This document shows positions 54,295 through 64,000 of a DNA stretch of 64,000 bases, one piece after another; position 1 is the stretch's first letter, and every line of letters starts with the position of its first letter. This DNA comes from 62-47 sp039808365. GTDB taxonomy: Bacteria; Pseudomonadota; Alphaproteobacteria; Rhizobiales; Xanthobacteraceae. The notes below the pieces were generated by a model. That model saw nothing but the letters and a program-made list of their open reading frames with translations. It did not search any database and was not told the origin of the DNA. The stretch lies in assembly GCA_039808365.1 (NCBI GenBank), contig JBDHSX010000005.1, positions 1-64,000 of the forward strand, written 5' to 3'. Position numbers and translations under genes: made by a program.

Positions 54295-56610
54295 TCAGCG
54301 TTCGACTGAATCCGGCGGGTCGAAGGCCCGGATCGGCGGCAGGTTGCCGGTGAAGCGTTCGACCTGCACCGTGGTCAATTGGCCGCAGCAGCCTTGCGCC
54401 AAGCTCGACGTGCCGACGTCGCGCGTCAGCACGTTGGGATTGCCGTGGACGCAGAGCGGCTTGTCCTCGCTCGGGTCCTGCGGATCGTACCACGCGCCGG
54501 TCGGCAACTGCACCACGCCCTCGCGCACCTGCTCGCTGAGGCGCACCGCCGCGAGGCAAGCGCCGCGGTGGTTCGACAGCTTGATGATATCGCCGTCTTC
54601 GATGCCGCGCGGCGCGGCGTCGCGCGGGTGCATCCGCGCCACCTCGCGGCCGCGATGCTTCATCTCGGTCGAATGGCCGCCGAAGTCGAACTGGCTGTGC
54701 AGCCGTGTCGCCGGCTGATTGGCGACCAGTTGCAGCGGGTGTTGGTCGTCGACGACGTCGGTCGGCGGAATCCAGGCCGGATGACCGGGACAATCGGCGT
54801 AGCTGAAGCCGGCGATGGTCTCGGAAAAAATCTCGACCTTGCCGGACGGCGTCGCCAGCGGCTTGCCTTCCGGATCGGCGCGGAAGGCGCGCAGCGGGCC
54901 GCCGTCATGGACCAGTTGCGGCAGCAGCAGTTCGCCGCGTTCCCAGAACGTATCGAAATCGGGCGCGTCGAGGCCGTTGGCCGCCAGCGCCTCCTGCGTG
55001 GTGCGATAGAGATGGCGCAGCCACTGGTCCGGGGTGCGGCCCTCGGTGAAGGCTTCGCCGTGGCCGGCGCGCTCGGCCAGCGCCGAGAAGATCGCGTAGT
55101 CGTCGCGCGCCTCGCCATAGGGCTCGGCGGCCTGCTTCATCGCCACCATCAACGGGTCGACCTGGGTCGCGCCGATGTCGTTGCGCTCCAGCGTCATGGT
55201 CGAGGGCAGCACGATGTCGGCGTGGCGCGCGGTCGCGGTCCAGCCGATCTCGTGGACCACGAAGGTCTCGATATTGGCGACCGCCTGCCGCAGCCGGTTG
55301 AGATCCTGATGGTGGTGGAACGGATTGCCTCCGGCCCAGTACACCAGCCGGATATCGGGATAGGTCAGGCGCTGGCCGTCGTAATCGAACGGCGCGCCGG
55401 GATTGAGCAGCATGTCACTGATGCGCGCCACCGGAATGAACGCCTTCACCGGGTTCACGCCCTGCGGGAAGGCGGCGACCGGCACCGCGTTGAAGGTGCG
55501 CCCGTAATTGGCGATGGCGCCGAGCGCGTAGTTGTAGCCGCCGCCGGGCAGGCCGAGCTGGCCGAGCATGGCGCCGAGCACCGCCGCCATCCACACCGGC
55601 TGCTCGCCATGCTCGGCGCGTTGCAGCGAATGCGACACCACCACCAGCACGCGCTTGCCGGGCAAGAGTCCCGCCTGCCGCTCGATCTCGCGCGCCGGAA
55701 TGCCGCTGATCGCCGCCGCCCATGTCGCATTCTTGGGCACGCCGTCGCTGCGGCCCATCAGGTAGTCCTCGAATCGCGGCCAGCCGGTGCAATGGCTCGC
55801 CAGAAATGCGCGGTCGTGCCAGCCGTTGACGACAAGCGTGTGCGCGATGCCGAGCATCAGCGCGGTGTCGGTGCCGGGCCGCAGCGCCAGCCATTCGGCC
55901 TCGATCTCCTCCGGCAGATCATCATGGATCGGGCTGATGAGCACGAAGCGGGCGCCGCGCGCGTGGGCCGCGCGCATGTGATCGCGCTCGGTGTGCCGGC
56001 TGACGCCGCCGGAGGCGATGCTGGAGTTCTTCAGCGCCATGCCGCCGAAGGCGAGCAGCACGTCGGTGTGGGCGGCGATGTCCTCCCAGCTCACGTTGCG
56101 GCGGGACATGTCGTCGTAGCCGCCGAGCACATGCGGCAGGATCACCGACGCCGCGCCGGAACTGTAGGTGTTCACCGAGCGGACATAGCCGCCCATGGCG
56201 ATGTTGAGAAAGCGGTGCATCTGGCTCTGGGCGTGGTGAAAGCGCCCGGCGCTGGCCCAGCCGTAGGAGCCGCCGTAGATCGCCTCGGGGCCGTGGGTGT
56301 CGCGCACCCGCACCAGCTCGGCGGCGAGGCGGTCCAGCACCTCGTCCCACGGCAGCGCCACGAATTCGTCGCGGCCGCGCCGCGCGTCCCGGCCCGGGCC
56401 GTTCTCCAGCCAGCCGCGCCGCACCATCGGCCGCGCCACCCGCGCCTTGTGGCGCAGCGCGTCGGAGAAATTCTGGATGATGCGGTTGGGATGCGGGTCG
56501 CGCGGATGCGGCGTGATCACCAGCCGGTCGTCGACCCATGTGGTCGAGAATACGCCATAGTGCGAACTGTGCGAGCGCGGCGTCGCGGATTTCAGAGGGC
56601 TTGCGGTCAT
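54295..56610 (-). CDS. Molybdopterin guanine dinucleotide oxidoreductase, BisC/TorA-like
   Basis: A 771-residue enzyme of the DMSO reductase family. SYGWASAGRFHHAQSQMHRFLN and TYSSGAASVI (serine as the Mo ligand) place it with biotin-sulfoxide/TMAO/DMSO reductases rather than with Cys- or Sec-ligand formate dehydrogenases. There is no 4Fe-4S motif near the N-terminus and no twin-arginine signal, like cytoplasmic BisC (777 residues in E. coli). It may reduce S-oxides such as methionine or biotin sulfoxide. ATG 56610 follows GGAG by six bases; the open frame runs to 56772. Confidence 0.83.
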   Translation of the reverse strand: MTASPLKSATPRSHSSHYGVFSTTWVDDRLVITPHPRDPHPNRIIQNFSDALRHKARVARPMVRRGWLENGPGRDARRGRDEFVALPWDEVLDRLAAELVRVRDTHGPEAIYGGSYGWASAGRFHHAQSQMHRFLNIAMGGYVRSVNTYSSGAASVILPHVLGGYDDMSRRNVSWEDIAAHTDVLLAFGGMALKNSSIASGGVSRHTERDHMRAAHARGARFVLISPIHDDLPEEIEAEWLALRPGTDTALMLGIAHTLVVNGWHDRAFLASHCTGWPRFEDYLMGRSDGVPKNATWAAAISGIPAREIERQAGLLPGKRVLVVVSHSLQRAEHGEQPVWMAAVLGAMLGQLGLPGGGYNYALGAIANYGRTFNAVPVAAFPQGVNPVKAFIPVARISDMLLNPGAPFDYDGQRLTYPDIRLVYWAGGNPFHHHQDLNRLRQAVANIETFVVHEIGWTATARHADIVLPSTMTLERNDIGATQVDPLMVAMKQAAEPYGEARDDYAIFSALAERAGHGEAFTEGRTPDQWLRHLYRTTQEALAANGLDAPDFDTFWERGELLLPQLVHDGGPLRAFRADPEGKPLATPSGKVEIFSETIAGFSYADCPGHPAWIPPTDVVDDQHPLQLVANQPATRLHSQFDFGGHSTEMKHRGREVARMHPRDAAPRGIEDGDIIKLSNHRGACLAAVRLSEQVREGVVQLPTGAWYDPQDPSEDKPLCVHGNPNVLTRDVGTSSLAQGCCGQLTTVQVERFTGNLPPIRAFDPPDSVER

Positions 56611-56755
56611 CCCATGCTCCCGGAATGCAGACGATCCAGTTGCATCATCCGGGCATCGATCCGATCGCGTCGGATCGAGCCCGCGTCCGGCCTCGTCGGG
56701 TTGGTTGCGATCCGTGCGGGGCGTGAGGCGCGGAACCAGGGTTCCGGACTGAGCT

Positions 56756-58378
<1,623 letters not shown>

Positions 58379-58460
58379 GTGACGATCCTTGACGGTGTCG
58401 GTTCGAGGCGCCCCCAATCTATCGCGTTTTCGCGCCGCTGGAATATCGCTTCGCTTGAAA

Positions 58461-59318
58461 TCACCAGCTCGCGGTGCCACGCATGGTGGGCGCACCTTCG
58501 GCATTGGCGACCCAGACGTCCAGCCCGTCCGCGGTCTCGTTGGCGTTGACGCTGAACTCGCCGCCCTCGAACAGCGGCTGCAAGCCGCGATAGCTGAATT
58601 TTTTCGGCCCGACGCCGCCATGCAGATGCGCGGCGAATTCCACCAGCAGCGCCGCCTGCATCGGGCCATGGAAGACCAGGCCGGGATAGCCCTCGACCTT
58701 GGTGACGTAGTCGCGGTCGTAGTGAATGCGGTGGCCGTTGAAAGTCAGCGCCGAATAACGGAACAACAGCACCGGGTCGGAGACATGGACCTGGCGGTGC
58801 TTCGCGGCCGGCGGTGGAGCGGCGGGTTTTGCGGGGGCGGCATTCTTGCCGCCGCTCGGCATATCGCGATAGACGATGTCCTGCCGCTCGCGGATCGCCG
58901 TGCCGCGCGCGGTGGTGATGGTGTGCTCGACCGCGACGAAGCATAGCGTGCCGGTCGAGCCGGTCTTCACGGTGACGTCGCTGATGCGCGAGGTGCGCGT
59001 CGCTTCGTCGCCGACGCGCAGCGGCTCGATGAACTGCAGTTCGCCGCCGGCCCACATCCGGCGCGGCAGCGGCACCGGCGGCAGGAAGCCGCCGCGCGTC
59101 GGGTGGCCGTCAGGCCCGAGCTGCGCCATCGGATAAACCGGTTGGGCCAGGCACCAATGCGTGGTGAACGGCGCGGCGTCACCCGGTTTCGGCGCGCCGA
59201 TGTCGAGGAACAAGGTCGCGCGCAAACCCTTCACCAGTTGCGCGGTGACGATGTCGGTGGCTTCCTCGGTGCGGCCGATCCATTGCCGCAGGTGATCGAG
59301 ATCGAGTGCGTCGGTCAT
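58461..59318 (-). CDS. HTD2/MaoC-type hotdog hydratase (mesaconyl-C4-CoA hydratase-like)
   Basis: A 285-residue double-hotdog protein. The first half is FAS1-like (about 20-150). The second carries the HTD2-type motif FNGHRIHYDRDY...EGYPGLVFHGPMQA, which contains the hydratase residues. A Pro/Ala linker (about 155-170) joins them. Such enzymes hydrate or dehydrate acyl-CoA, for example mesaconyl-C4-CoA. The start overlaps the CoA transferase stop by four bases (ATGA), so the two are coupled. Confidence 0.82.
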   Translation of the reverse strand: MTDALDLDHLRQWIGRTEEATDIVTAQLVKGLRATLFLDIGAPKPGDAAPFTTHWCLAQPVYPMAQLGPDGHPTRGGFLPPVPLPRRMWAGGELQFIEPLRVGDEATRTSRISDVTVKTGSTGTLCFVAVEHTITTARGTAIRERQDIVYRDMPSGGKNAAPAKPAAPPPAAKHRQVHVSDPVLLFRYSALTFNGHRIHYDRDYVTKVEGYPGLVFHGPMQAALLVEFAAHLHGGVGPKKFSYRGLQPLFEGGEFSVNANETADGLDVWVANAEGAPTMRGTASW

Positions 59319-60433
59319 GATTTTGTCTCCGGGTGGATCGCGCCATGCTGGCCGATGGCGGGAATCGCGCCGTAGTCGCGATTGTCACCGACGACGATCG
59401 CGGCAGGGGCGGGATAAGAGATCGGTCCGTTCGGGCTGTCCACGGTGATCCGCCGCAGGTGCGGATGTTGGGAAAGATCGTCCATGGTATTGACCTCGGC
59501 GAAGGCGATGTCGGCCTTCGCCAGCCGGTCGAGCAGCGCATCGCGGGTCAGCGCCGCGAAGGCGTCGCCGACGATCTTGTCGGTGAAGGCGCGGTTCTTG
59601 ACGCGCGCCACCATGTTGGCGAGGCGCGGGTCGTCGGGCAGCGCCGGCTGCGCCATCACCTCGGCGCACAGCTTCTTCCATTCGCGCTCGTTCTGGATCG
59701 AGATCAGGATGTTCTTGCCGTCCTTCGAGCGGAATACGCCATAGGGCGCGATCGAGGGATGGGCGAGGCCGATGCGCTTCGGCGAATGGCCGGCCTCGGC
59801 GGCGAGCAGCGGCACGGTGAGCCAGTCCGCCATCACGTCGAACATCGAGATGCGGATATCCGCGCCTTGTCCCGATATCGATCGGCCGATCAGCGCTTCG
59901 AGAATCGCGGCGTGCGCGGTGGCGCCGGTGGCGATATCGACGATCGACAGCCCGACCCGCGAGGCGCTCTCGGGGCCCCCGGTGATCGAGGCGAGGCCGC
60001 TTTCGGCCTGGATCAGCAGATCGTAAGCCTTGCGGTCGGCGTAGGGGCCGCCGTCGCCGTAACCCGAGATGGTGCAGATGACGAGCCTCGGATAGTCCTG
60101 GCGCAGCCGCTCGCGGGCGAAGCCGAGCTTGTCCATCGCGCCGGGCTTGAGGTTTTGCAACAGCACGTCGGCGCGCCCGATCAGCGCCTCCATCTCCTTG
60201 CGTCCCGCGCCGGAGGCGAGATCGATCACCACCGAGTCCTTGCCGCGATTGAGCCAGACGAAATAGCTGCTCTGGCCCTTGGCGAAGGCATCATAGCCGC
60301 GCGCGAAATCGCCCTCGGGGCGCTCGATCTTGATCACGCGCGCGCCGGCGTCGGCGAGGCGCGAGCTACAGAACGGCGCGGCGACGGCCTGTTCGACGGC
60401 GACGACAGTGAGACCTTCAAGCGGAAGTGGCAT
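59315..60433 (-). CDS. CaiB/BaiF family CoA transferase, coupled to the hydratase
   Basis: A 372-residue class III CoA transferase. VVAVEQAVAAPFCSSRLADAGARVIKIERPEGDFARGYD is the family start, and GLSIVDIATGATAHAAIL carries the likely catalytic Asp. It overlaps the HTD2 gene by four bases. A CoA transferase next to an HTD2 hydratase recalls the mesaconyl-CoA transferase/hydratase pair of the 3-hydroxypropionate bicycle, but the substrate here is unknown. ATG 60433 is used in place of a TTG at 60436. Confidence 0.85.
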   Translation of the reverse strand: MPLPLEGLTVVAVEQAVAAPFCSSRLADAGARVIKIERPEGDFARGYDAFAKGQSSYFVWLNRGKDSVVIDLASGAGRKEMEALIGRADVLLQNLKPGAMDKLGFARERLRQDYPRLVICTISGYGDGGPYADRKAYDLLIQAESGLASITGGPESASRVGLSIVDIATGATAHAAILEALIGRSISGQGADIRISMFDVMADWLTVPLLAAEAGHSPKRIGLAHPSIAPYGVFRSKDGKNILISIQNEREWKKLCAEVMAQPALPDDPRLANMVARVKNRAFTDKIVGDAFAALTRDALLDRLAKADIAFAEVNTMDDLSQHPHLRRITVDSPNGPISYPAPAAIVVGDNRDYGAIPAIGQHGAIHPETKS

Positions 60434-60483
60434 CAATTTGCTTCGCTTTTAAAATCGAAACGGAGATTGAACTCGGCGTCGTT

Positions 60484-60570
60484 GCCGGGCTCGACCCGGC
60501 AATCCATCTTTTTTGAAGAAAGCGTATTCCGAACATGGATGGATGCGCGGGTCGAGCCCGCGCATGACGC
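60484..60570. repeat. Dispersed palindromic repeat of a second family
   Basis: Inverted units built on GCCGGGCTCGACCCGGC and GCGGGTCGAGCCCGCG flank an AT-richer centre, with CCATC and GATGG arms and CATGACG at the end. It is unlike the CTCGCAATGACG family. It lies in the 184-bp gap between the CoA transferase and the acyl-CoA dehydrogenase. Confidence 0.75.
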
Positions 60571-60617
60571 TGAATATGACGAAAGGGTCGCGACGATCAT
60601 GGGCTTTCCATTCGCGC

Positions 60618-61772
60618 TCAATACGAGCGCGGCATCCCGAGCACGTGCTCGGCGAGATGCGAGAGGATCAGGTTGGTGGAAATCGGCGCGACCGAATAAA
60701 GCCGTGTCTCGCGGAATTTGCGCTCGACGTCGTATTCCTCGGCGAAGCCGAAGCCGCCATGGGTCTGGATTGCGACGTTGGCCGCCTCGAATGATGCGTC
60801 GGCAGCGAGCATCTTGGCCATGTTGGCCTCGGCGCCGCAGTCCATGCCCGCCTCGTAGCGGCGGGTGGCGTCGCGCACCATCAGTTCGGCGGCGCGCATC
60901 GCCGCGTAAGCCTTGGCGATGGGAAACTGGATGCCTTGATTTTGGCCGATCGGGCGGCCGAACACCACGCGGTCCTTGGCGTAGTTGGTGGCTTTGTTGA
61001 TGAACCACTTGGCGTCGCCGATGCATTCGGCGGCGATCAGGATGCGCTCGGCGTTCATGCCGGACAGGATGTAGCGAAAACCCTTGCCTTCTTCGCCGAT
61101 GAGATTTTCCGCCGGCACCTTCATGTTGTCGAAGAACACTTCGGTGGTGGCGTGGTTCATCATGGTGCGGATCGGGCGGATGGTCAGGCCGTTGCCCTTG
61201 GCGGCGCGCATGTCGACGATGAAAACCGAAAGGCCCTCGGTGCGCTTCTGCACCTGATCGCGCGGCGTGGTGCGCGCCAACAGGATCATCAGGTCGGAAT
61301 GCTCGGCGCGGCTGGTCCAGATCTTCTGGCCGTTGACGACGTAGTGGTCGCCGTCGCGGCGCGCGGTGGTCTTGAGCGAGGTGGTGTCGGTGCCGCTGGT
61401 CGGCTCGGTGACGCCGAAGGCTTGCAGCCGCAATTCGCCGCTGGCGATCTTCGGCAGCCACTTCGCTTTCTGCTCGTCGTTGCCGTGCCGCAGCAGGGTG
61501 CCCATGGTGTACATCTGGGCGTGGCAGCCGCCGCCGTTGCAGCCGGCGCGCTGGATTTCCTCCAGGATCGCGGTGGCCGCCGACAGCTTCAGCCCCGCGC
61601 CGCCATACTGCTCCGGAATCAGCACCGAGAGATAACCGGCTTCCGTCAGCGCGTCGACGAAGGCCTTCGGATAGGTCATTTCGCGGTCGAGCTTGCGCCA
61701 GTATTCGCCGGGGAATTGGGCGCAAAGCTTGGCGACGGCCTCGCGGATATCTGCGTAGTCTTCGGTGCTCAC
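60618..61772 (-). CDS. Acyl-CoA dehydrogenase with isovaleryl-type catalytic Glu
   Basis: A 384-residue acyl-CoA dehydrogenase. FGVTEPTSGTDTTSLKT is the FAD-binding signature. The usual C-terminal Glu of medium-chain enzymes is absent, since the segment reads RLYSVAPISTN. Instead Glu242 in SGMNAERILIA aligns with the catalytic Glu of isovaleryl-CoA and long-chain dehydrogenases. The substrate is probably branched, and the next P450 and CoA-transferase genes may be related. The 322-bp upstream gap holds a repeat at 61982 and no other clear feature. Confidence 0.87.
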   Translation of the reverse strand: MSTEDYADIREAVAKLCAQFPGEYWRKLDREMTYPKAFVDALTEAGYLSVLIPEQYGGAGLKLSAATAILEEIQRAGCNGGGCHAQMYTMGTLLRHGNDEQKAKWLPKIASGELRLQAFGVTEPTSGTDTTSLKTTARRDGDHYVVNGQKIWTSRAEHSDLMILLARTTPRDQVQKRTEGLSVFIVDMRAAKGNGLTIRPIRTMMNHATTEVFFDNMKVPAENLIGEEGKGFRYILSGMNAERILIAAECIGDAKWFINKATNYAKDRVVFGRPIGQNQGIQFPIAKAYAAMRAAELMVRDATRRYEAGMDCGAEANMAKMLAADASFEAANVAIQTHGGFGFAEEYDVERKFRETRLYSVAPISTNLILSHLAEHVLGMPRSY

Positions 61773-61981
61773 GGGGTTTCCTCGCTTGGCTTATGAAGGC
61801 AGCTTGCGGCATCCGGCGCGATAAATCCAGCGCGGATGTCGATGGACGGCTGCTTGCAGCTAGCCAATTCGGCGGCTCATCGCCAATATAATTTCGCTGC
61901 GACGCCAGAGCGAAAAGCGATGGCGGGTGGGGAAGGAGGCCTGAGGTCGAATGCCCGGCGGACAGGCCGCGGGCCCGGCTT

Positions 61982-62064
61982 CCGTCATTGCGCGGAGCGA
62001 GGCGACGACGCAATCCAGAAGTCATAAGAAAGAACTGGATTGCTTCGCTTCGCTCGCAATGACG
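61982..62064. repeat. Dispersed palindromic repeat, full copy
   Basis: From CCGTCATTGCGCGGAGC to CTCGCAATGACG, with inner arms CGCAATCCAGAA and ACTGGATTGCTTCGC. It lies in the 322-bp gap between the acyl-CoA dehydrogenase and P450 genes, both minus strand, so a hairpin here could uncouple them. The rest of that gap (61773-61981) shows no gene. Confidence 0.82.
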
Positions 62065-62094
62065 CTGGGTGAAGGCGCTTTTCCGGTCGGTTGG

Positions 62095-63366
62095 TCACGA
62101 CAGCCGGACCGGCAGCGATTCATAGCCCTTCACGAAGCTCGAATAGATCCGCTTCGGTTCTCCCACCACCTCGATGGTGTCGAAGCGTTGCAGCATCTCC
62201 TCCCAGAGGATGCGCAGTTGCAATTCCGCGAGCCGCATGCCGACGCAGCGATGGATGCCGAAGCCGAACGAGATATGGATCTTCGGCCGCGCGCGGTCGA
62301 TGATGAATTCGTCCGGCCGCTCGATCACCGCGTCGTCGCGGTTGCCGGAGACGTACCACATCACCACGCGGTCACCCTTGCGGATGGTCTTGCCACCGAT
62401 CTCGGTGTCGACAAGCGCGGTGCGGCGCATGTGCGCGAGCGGCGTCTGCCAGCGGATCACTTCCGGCACCATCGACTCGATCAGCGCCGGGTTGGCGCGC
62501 AGCTTGGCGTATTGGTCGGGAAACTCGTTGAGCGCCAGCACCGAGCCGCTCATCGAGTTGCGCGTGGTGTCGTTGCCGCCGACGATCAGCAGGATGAGGT
62601 TGCCCATCAGGTTGTCGGGATCCATGTGGCGCGTCGCCTCGCTGTGCGCCATCATCGACAACAGGTCGTTGCGCGGCTCGGAATTGACGCGCTCGTTCCA
62701 CAGCCGGCCGAAATAGGTGGCGCATTCGTTCAATTCGTCGCGGCGTTGTTCCTCGGATTCCACCACCATGCTTTTGGGCAGCGCGGTCGAGACGTCGGAC
62801 CAGCGGGTCAGCTTGTGACGATCCTCCCACGGGAAATCGAACAGCGTCGCCAACATCTGCGTGGTGAGATTGATCGACACCCGCGACACGAAGTCGAAGG
62901 TCTCGTTGCGCGGCAATTCGTCGAGCAGCTTTTGCGTGCGCTTGCGGATCAGGACGCCGAGTTCGTCGAGATGGGTCGGCGTGAACATCGGCATCACGGT
63001 TTTCCGCTGCGGCATATGGCGCGGCTCGTCCATGGCGATGAAGCTCGGCCACTCGTAGCCTTCGGCGACGTCGCGGATCATGATGCCGCCGTTCTTCACG
63101 TCCGACGAGAAGATGCCGTGGCTGGTGTCGACGTGCATGATGTCGTTGTATTTGGTCACCGACCAGTACGGCTCGATCGGCGCCTTGGTGCAGTAATGCA
63201 CCGGCGCCTCGTTGCGCAGGCGCTCGAAGTAGGGCCACAGCGTATCGTCGCGGAACAGGCGCGGCGCGCCGGGATGGAAATCCTCGATCGGCGTCGTGTA
63301 GGCGAGGTCGCGCGCGGCGCGCTGCCGCGCGGCCTTGTCCGGCTCGATGGTGCGATGGAGATTCAT
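62095..63366 (-). CDS. Cytochrome P450, CYP153-like
   Basis: A 423-residue P450. The oxygen-activation helix reads LLIVGGNDTTRNSMSG and the haem loop FGFGIHRCVG has Cys374 as the axial ligand. The combination of GGNDTTRNSMSG and HRCVGMRLAELQLRILWEE is typical of the CYP153 group, which hydroxylates terminal carbons of medium-chain alkanes and similar compounds. ATG 63366 follows GGGAG by 11 bases. Electron donors, a ferredoxin and reductase, are not adjacent, although CYP153 clusters often have them. Confidence 0.82.
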   Translation of the reverse strand: MNLHRTIEPDKAARQRAARDLAYTTPIEDFHPGAPRLFRDDTLWPYFERLRNEAPVHYCTKAPIEPYWSVTKYNDIMHVDTSHGIFSSDVKNGGIMIRDVAEGYEWPSFIAMDEPRHMPQRKTVMPMFTPTHLDELGVLIRKRTQKLLDELPRNETFDFVSRVSINLTTQMLATLFDFPWEDRHKLTRWSDVSTALPKSMVVESEEQRRDELNECATYFGRLWNERVNSEPRNDLLSMMAHSEATRHMDPDNLMGNLILLIVGGNDTTRNSMSGSVLALNEFPDQYAKLRANPALIESMVPEVIRWQTPLAHMRRTALVDTEIGGKTIRKGDRVVMWYVSGNRDDAVIERPDEFIIDRARPKIHISFGFGIHRCVGMRLAELQLRILWEEMLQRFDTIEVVGEPKRIYSSFVKGYESLPVRLS

Positions 63367-63655
63367 GGGCTGAGGTTCTCCCGATGTGATCGTGGCGGCG
63401 CGGAACGGTGGCTGCGAATCTTTCCCAATCTGCGCGAATTGCCTAGAGGGATTCTTGCGTCGACCCATTGGCGGGATTGCGGCGGCATGGCGGCGGGGGT
63501 GAAAGGTGTTTTAATACCGCAAGAGGAGGGTGGCGGGCGATCGTGCGCCGCAGCATCGGGTCCCTTCTCCGACGGCGCGACCCGTGGCATGGTCCGCCGC
63601 AACAGGTGCCGGTCGCGGGAAGGCGGCGCGCGCCCGATGGAGGAGATGACGGACG

Positions 63656-64000
63656 ATGATCCCGAATGCGCTGCCGACGTTCAATTTCGATCTGGGCGAC
63701 ACCGCCGACGCCATCCGCGAGACCGTTCGCGAGTTCTCCGCGAACGAGATCGCGCCGCGCGCCGACGCCATCGACAAGACCAACCAGTTTCCGCGCGACC
63801 TGTGGCCGAAGATCGGCGCGCTCGGGCTGCATGGCATCACCGTCGAGGAGGAGTATGGCGGCGCCGGGCTCGGCTACCTTGAGCACTGTCTCGCGGTCGA
63901 GGAGATCTCGCGGGCGTCGGCCTCGGTCGGCCTGTCCTATGGCGCGCATTCGAATCTCTGCGTCAACCAGATCCGCCGCAACGGCAACGAGGCGCAGAAG
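63656..64000 (+). CDS. ivd: Isovaleryl-CoA dehydrogenase, 5' part
   Basis: The first 115 residues of an acyl-CoA dehydrogenase, cut by the window end. The opening MIPNALPTFNFDLGDTAD and the motifs ITVEEEYGGAGLGYLEH and LSYGAHSNLCVNQI match isovaleryl-CoA dehydrogenase of leucine breakdown. It is divergent from the P450 gene, 289 bp away. AGGAG lies about ten bases before the ATG. Methylcrotonyl-CoA carboxylase genes would be expected further on, but cannot be seen. Confidence 0.88.
   Translation, partial: MIPNALPTFNFDLGDTADAIRETVREFSANEIAPRADAIDKTNQFPRDLWPKIGALGLHGITVEEEYGGAGLGYLEHCLAVEEISRASASVGLSYGAHSNLCVNQIRRNGNEAQK

Overview
The window is chromosomal DNA from a GC-rich alphaproteobacterium of the Nitrobacteraceae (Bradyrhizobiaceae), most like Rhodopseudomonas or Bradyrhizobium. 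The reasons are the flagellar set with FlbD and SciP, a FixK-type box before a cbb3 oxidase operon, a PmtA-type methyltransferase, and dispersed palindromic repeats ending in CTCGCAATGACG. I see no rRNA, tRNA, insertion sequence, CRISPR array or prophage. The genes look like resident core and metabolic genes.

Layout. 0.1-5.8 kb holds a lytic transglycosylase, a diguanylate cyclase, a methionine sulfoxide reductase pair (msrA-msrB), a BA14K-type secreted protein, a RecD-like helicase and a 59-residue membrane protein. 5.7-13.6 kb is a minus-strand flagellar cluster: fliK, flgD, the CtrA inhibitor sciP, fliF, fliG, fliH, fliN and flbD. Candidate FlbD- and CtrA-type sites lie before fliF and sciP. 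13.9-15.8 kb carries mnmA and a pmtA-like gene on the plus strand. 15.8-18.8 kb is a DevBCA-like adaptor-permease-ATPase export operon. 19.0-25.2 kb is a VOC protein followed by ccoNOQP and ccoGH, with no ccoI or ccoS after ccoH. 25.4-31.7 kb is an SQR-like oxidoreductase, a DUF2892 membrane protein, an adaptor and an RND pump, transcribed away from a BigR-type ArsR regulator.

31.8-43.4 kb (plus strand) holds an acetylpolyamine amidohydrolase-type deacetylase, sulfite reductase (cysJI), a Cys/Met PLP enzyme, a DapA-family aldolase, an orphan molybdenum hydroxylase large subunit, and a LemA/TPM/TPM cassette. 43.6-54.2 kb is mixed: GST, a coiled-coil membrane protein, a CoA transferase, a putative transglutaminase-like secreted protein, cold shock protein, a GT39-like enzyme, the YcjX/YcjF pair, a hemolysin III protein and an SDR. 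54.3-64.0 kb is catabolic: a BisC-like molybdoenzyme, a benzoylformate decarboxylase, an HTD2-type hydratase, a CoA transferase, an acyl-CoA dehydrogenase, a CYP153-like P450, and the start of isovaleryl-CoA dehydrogenase, which runs off the window.

The most interesting signal is a 19-bp operator, ATTCAATA-N3-TGAATGTA, found twice 12.4 kb apart. One copy lies between the -35 and -10 of the SQR/RND operon and covers the start codon of the BigR-type regulator. The other lies between the -35 and -10 of the DevBCA-like operon. This predicts one thiol- or sulfide-sensing regulator over two export systems and a sulfide oxidase, next to the copper/haem respiratory oxidase genes. The second signal is the paired regulatory sequence before fliF and sciP, which fits a CtrA/SciP/FlbD flagellar checkpoint.
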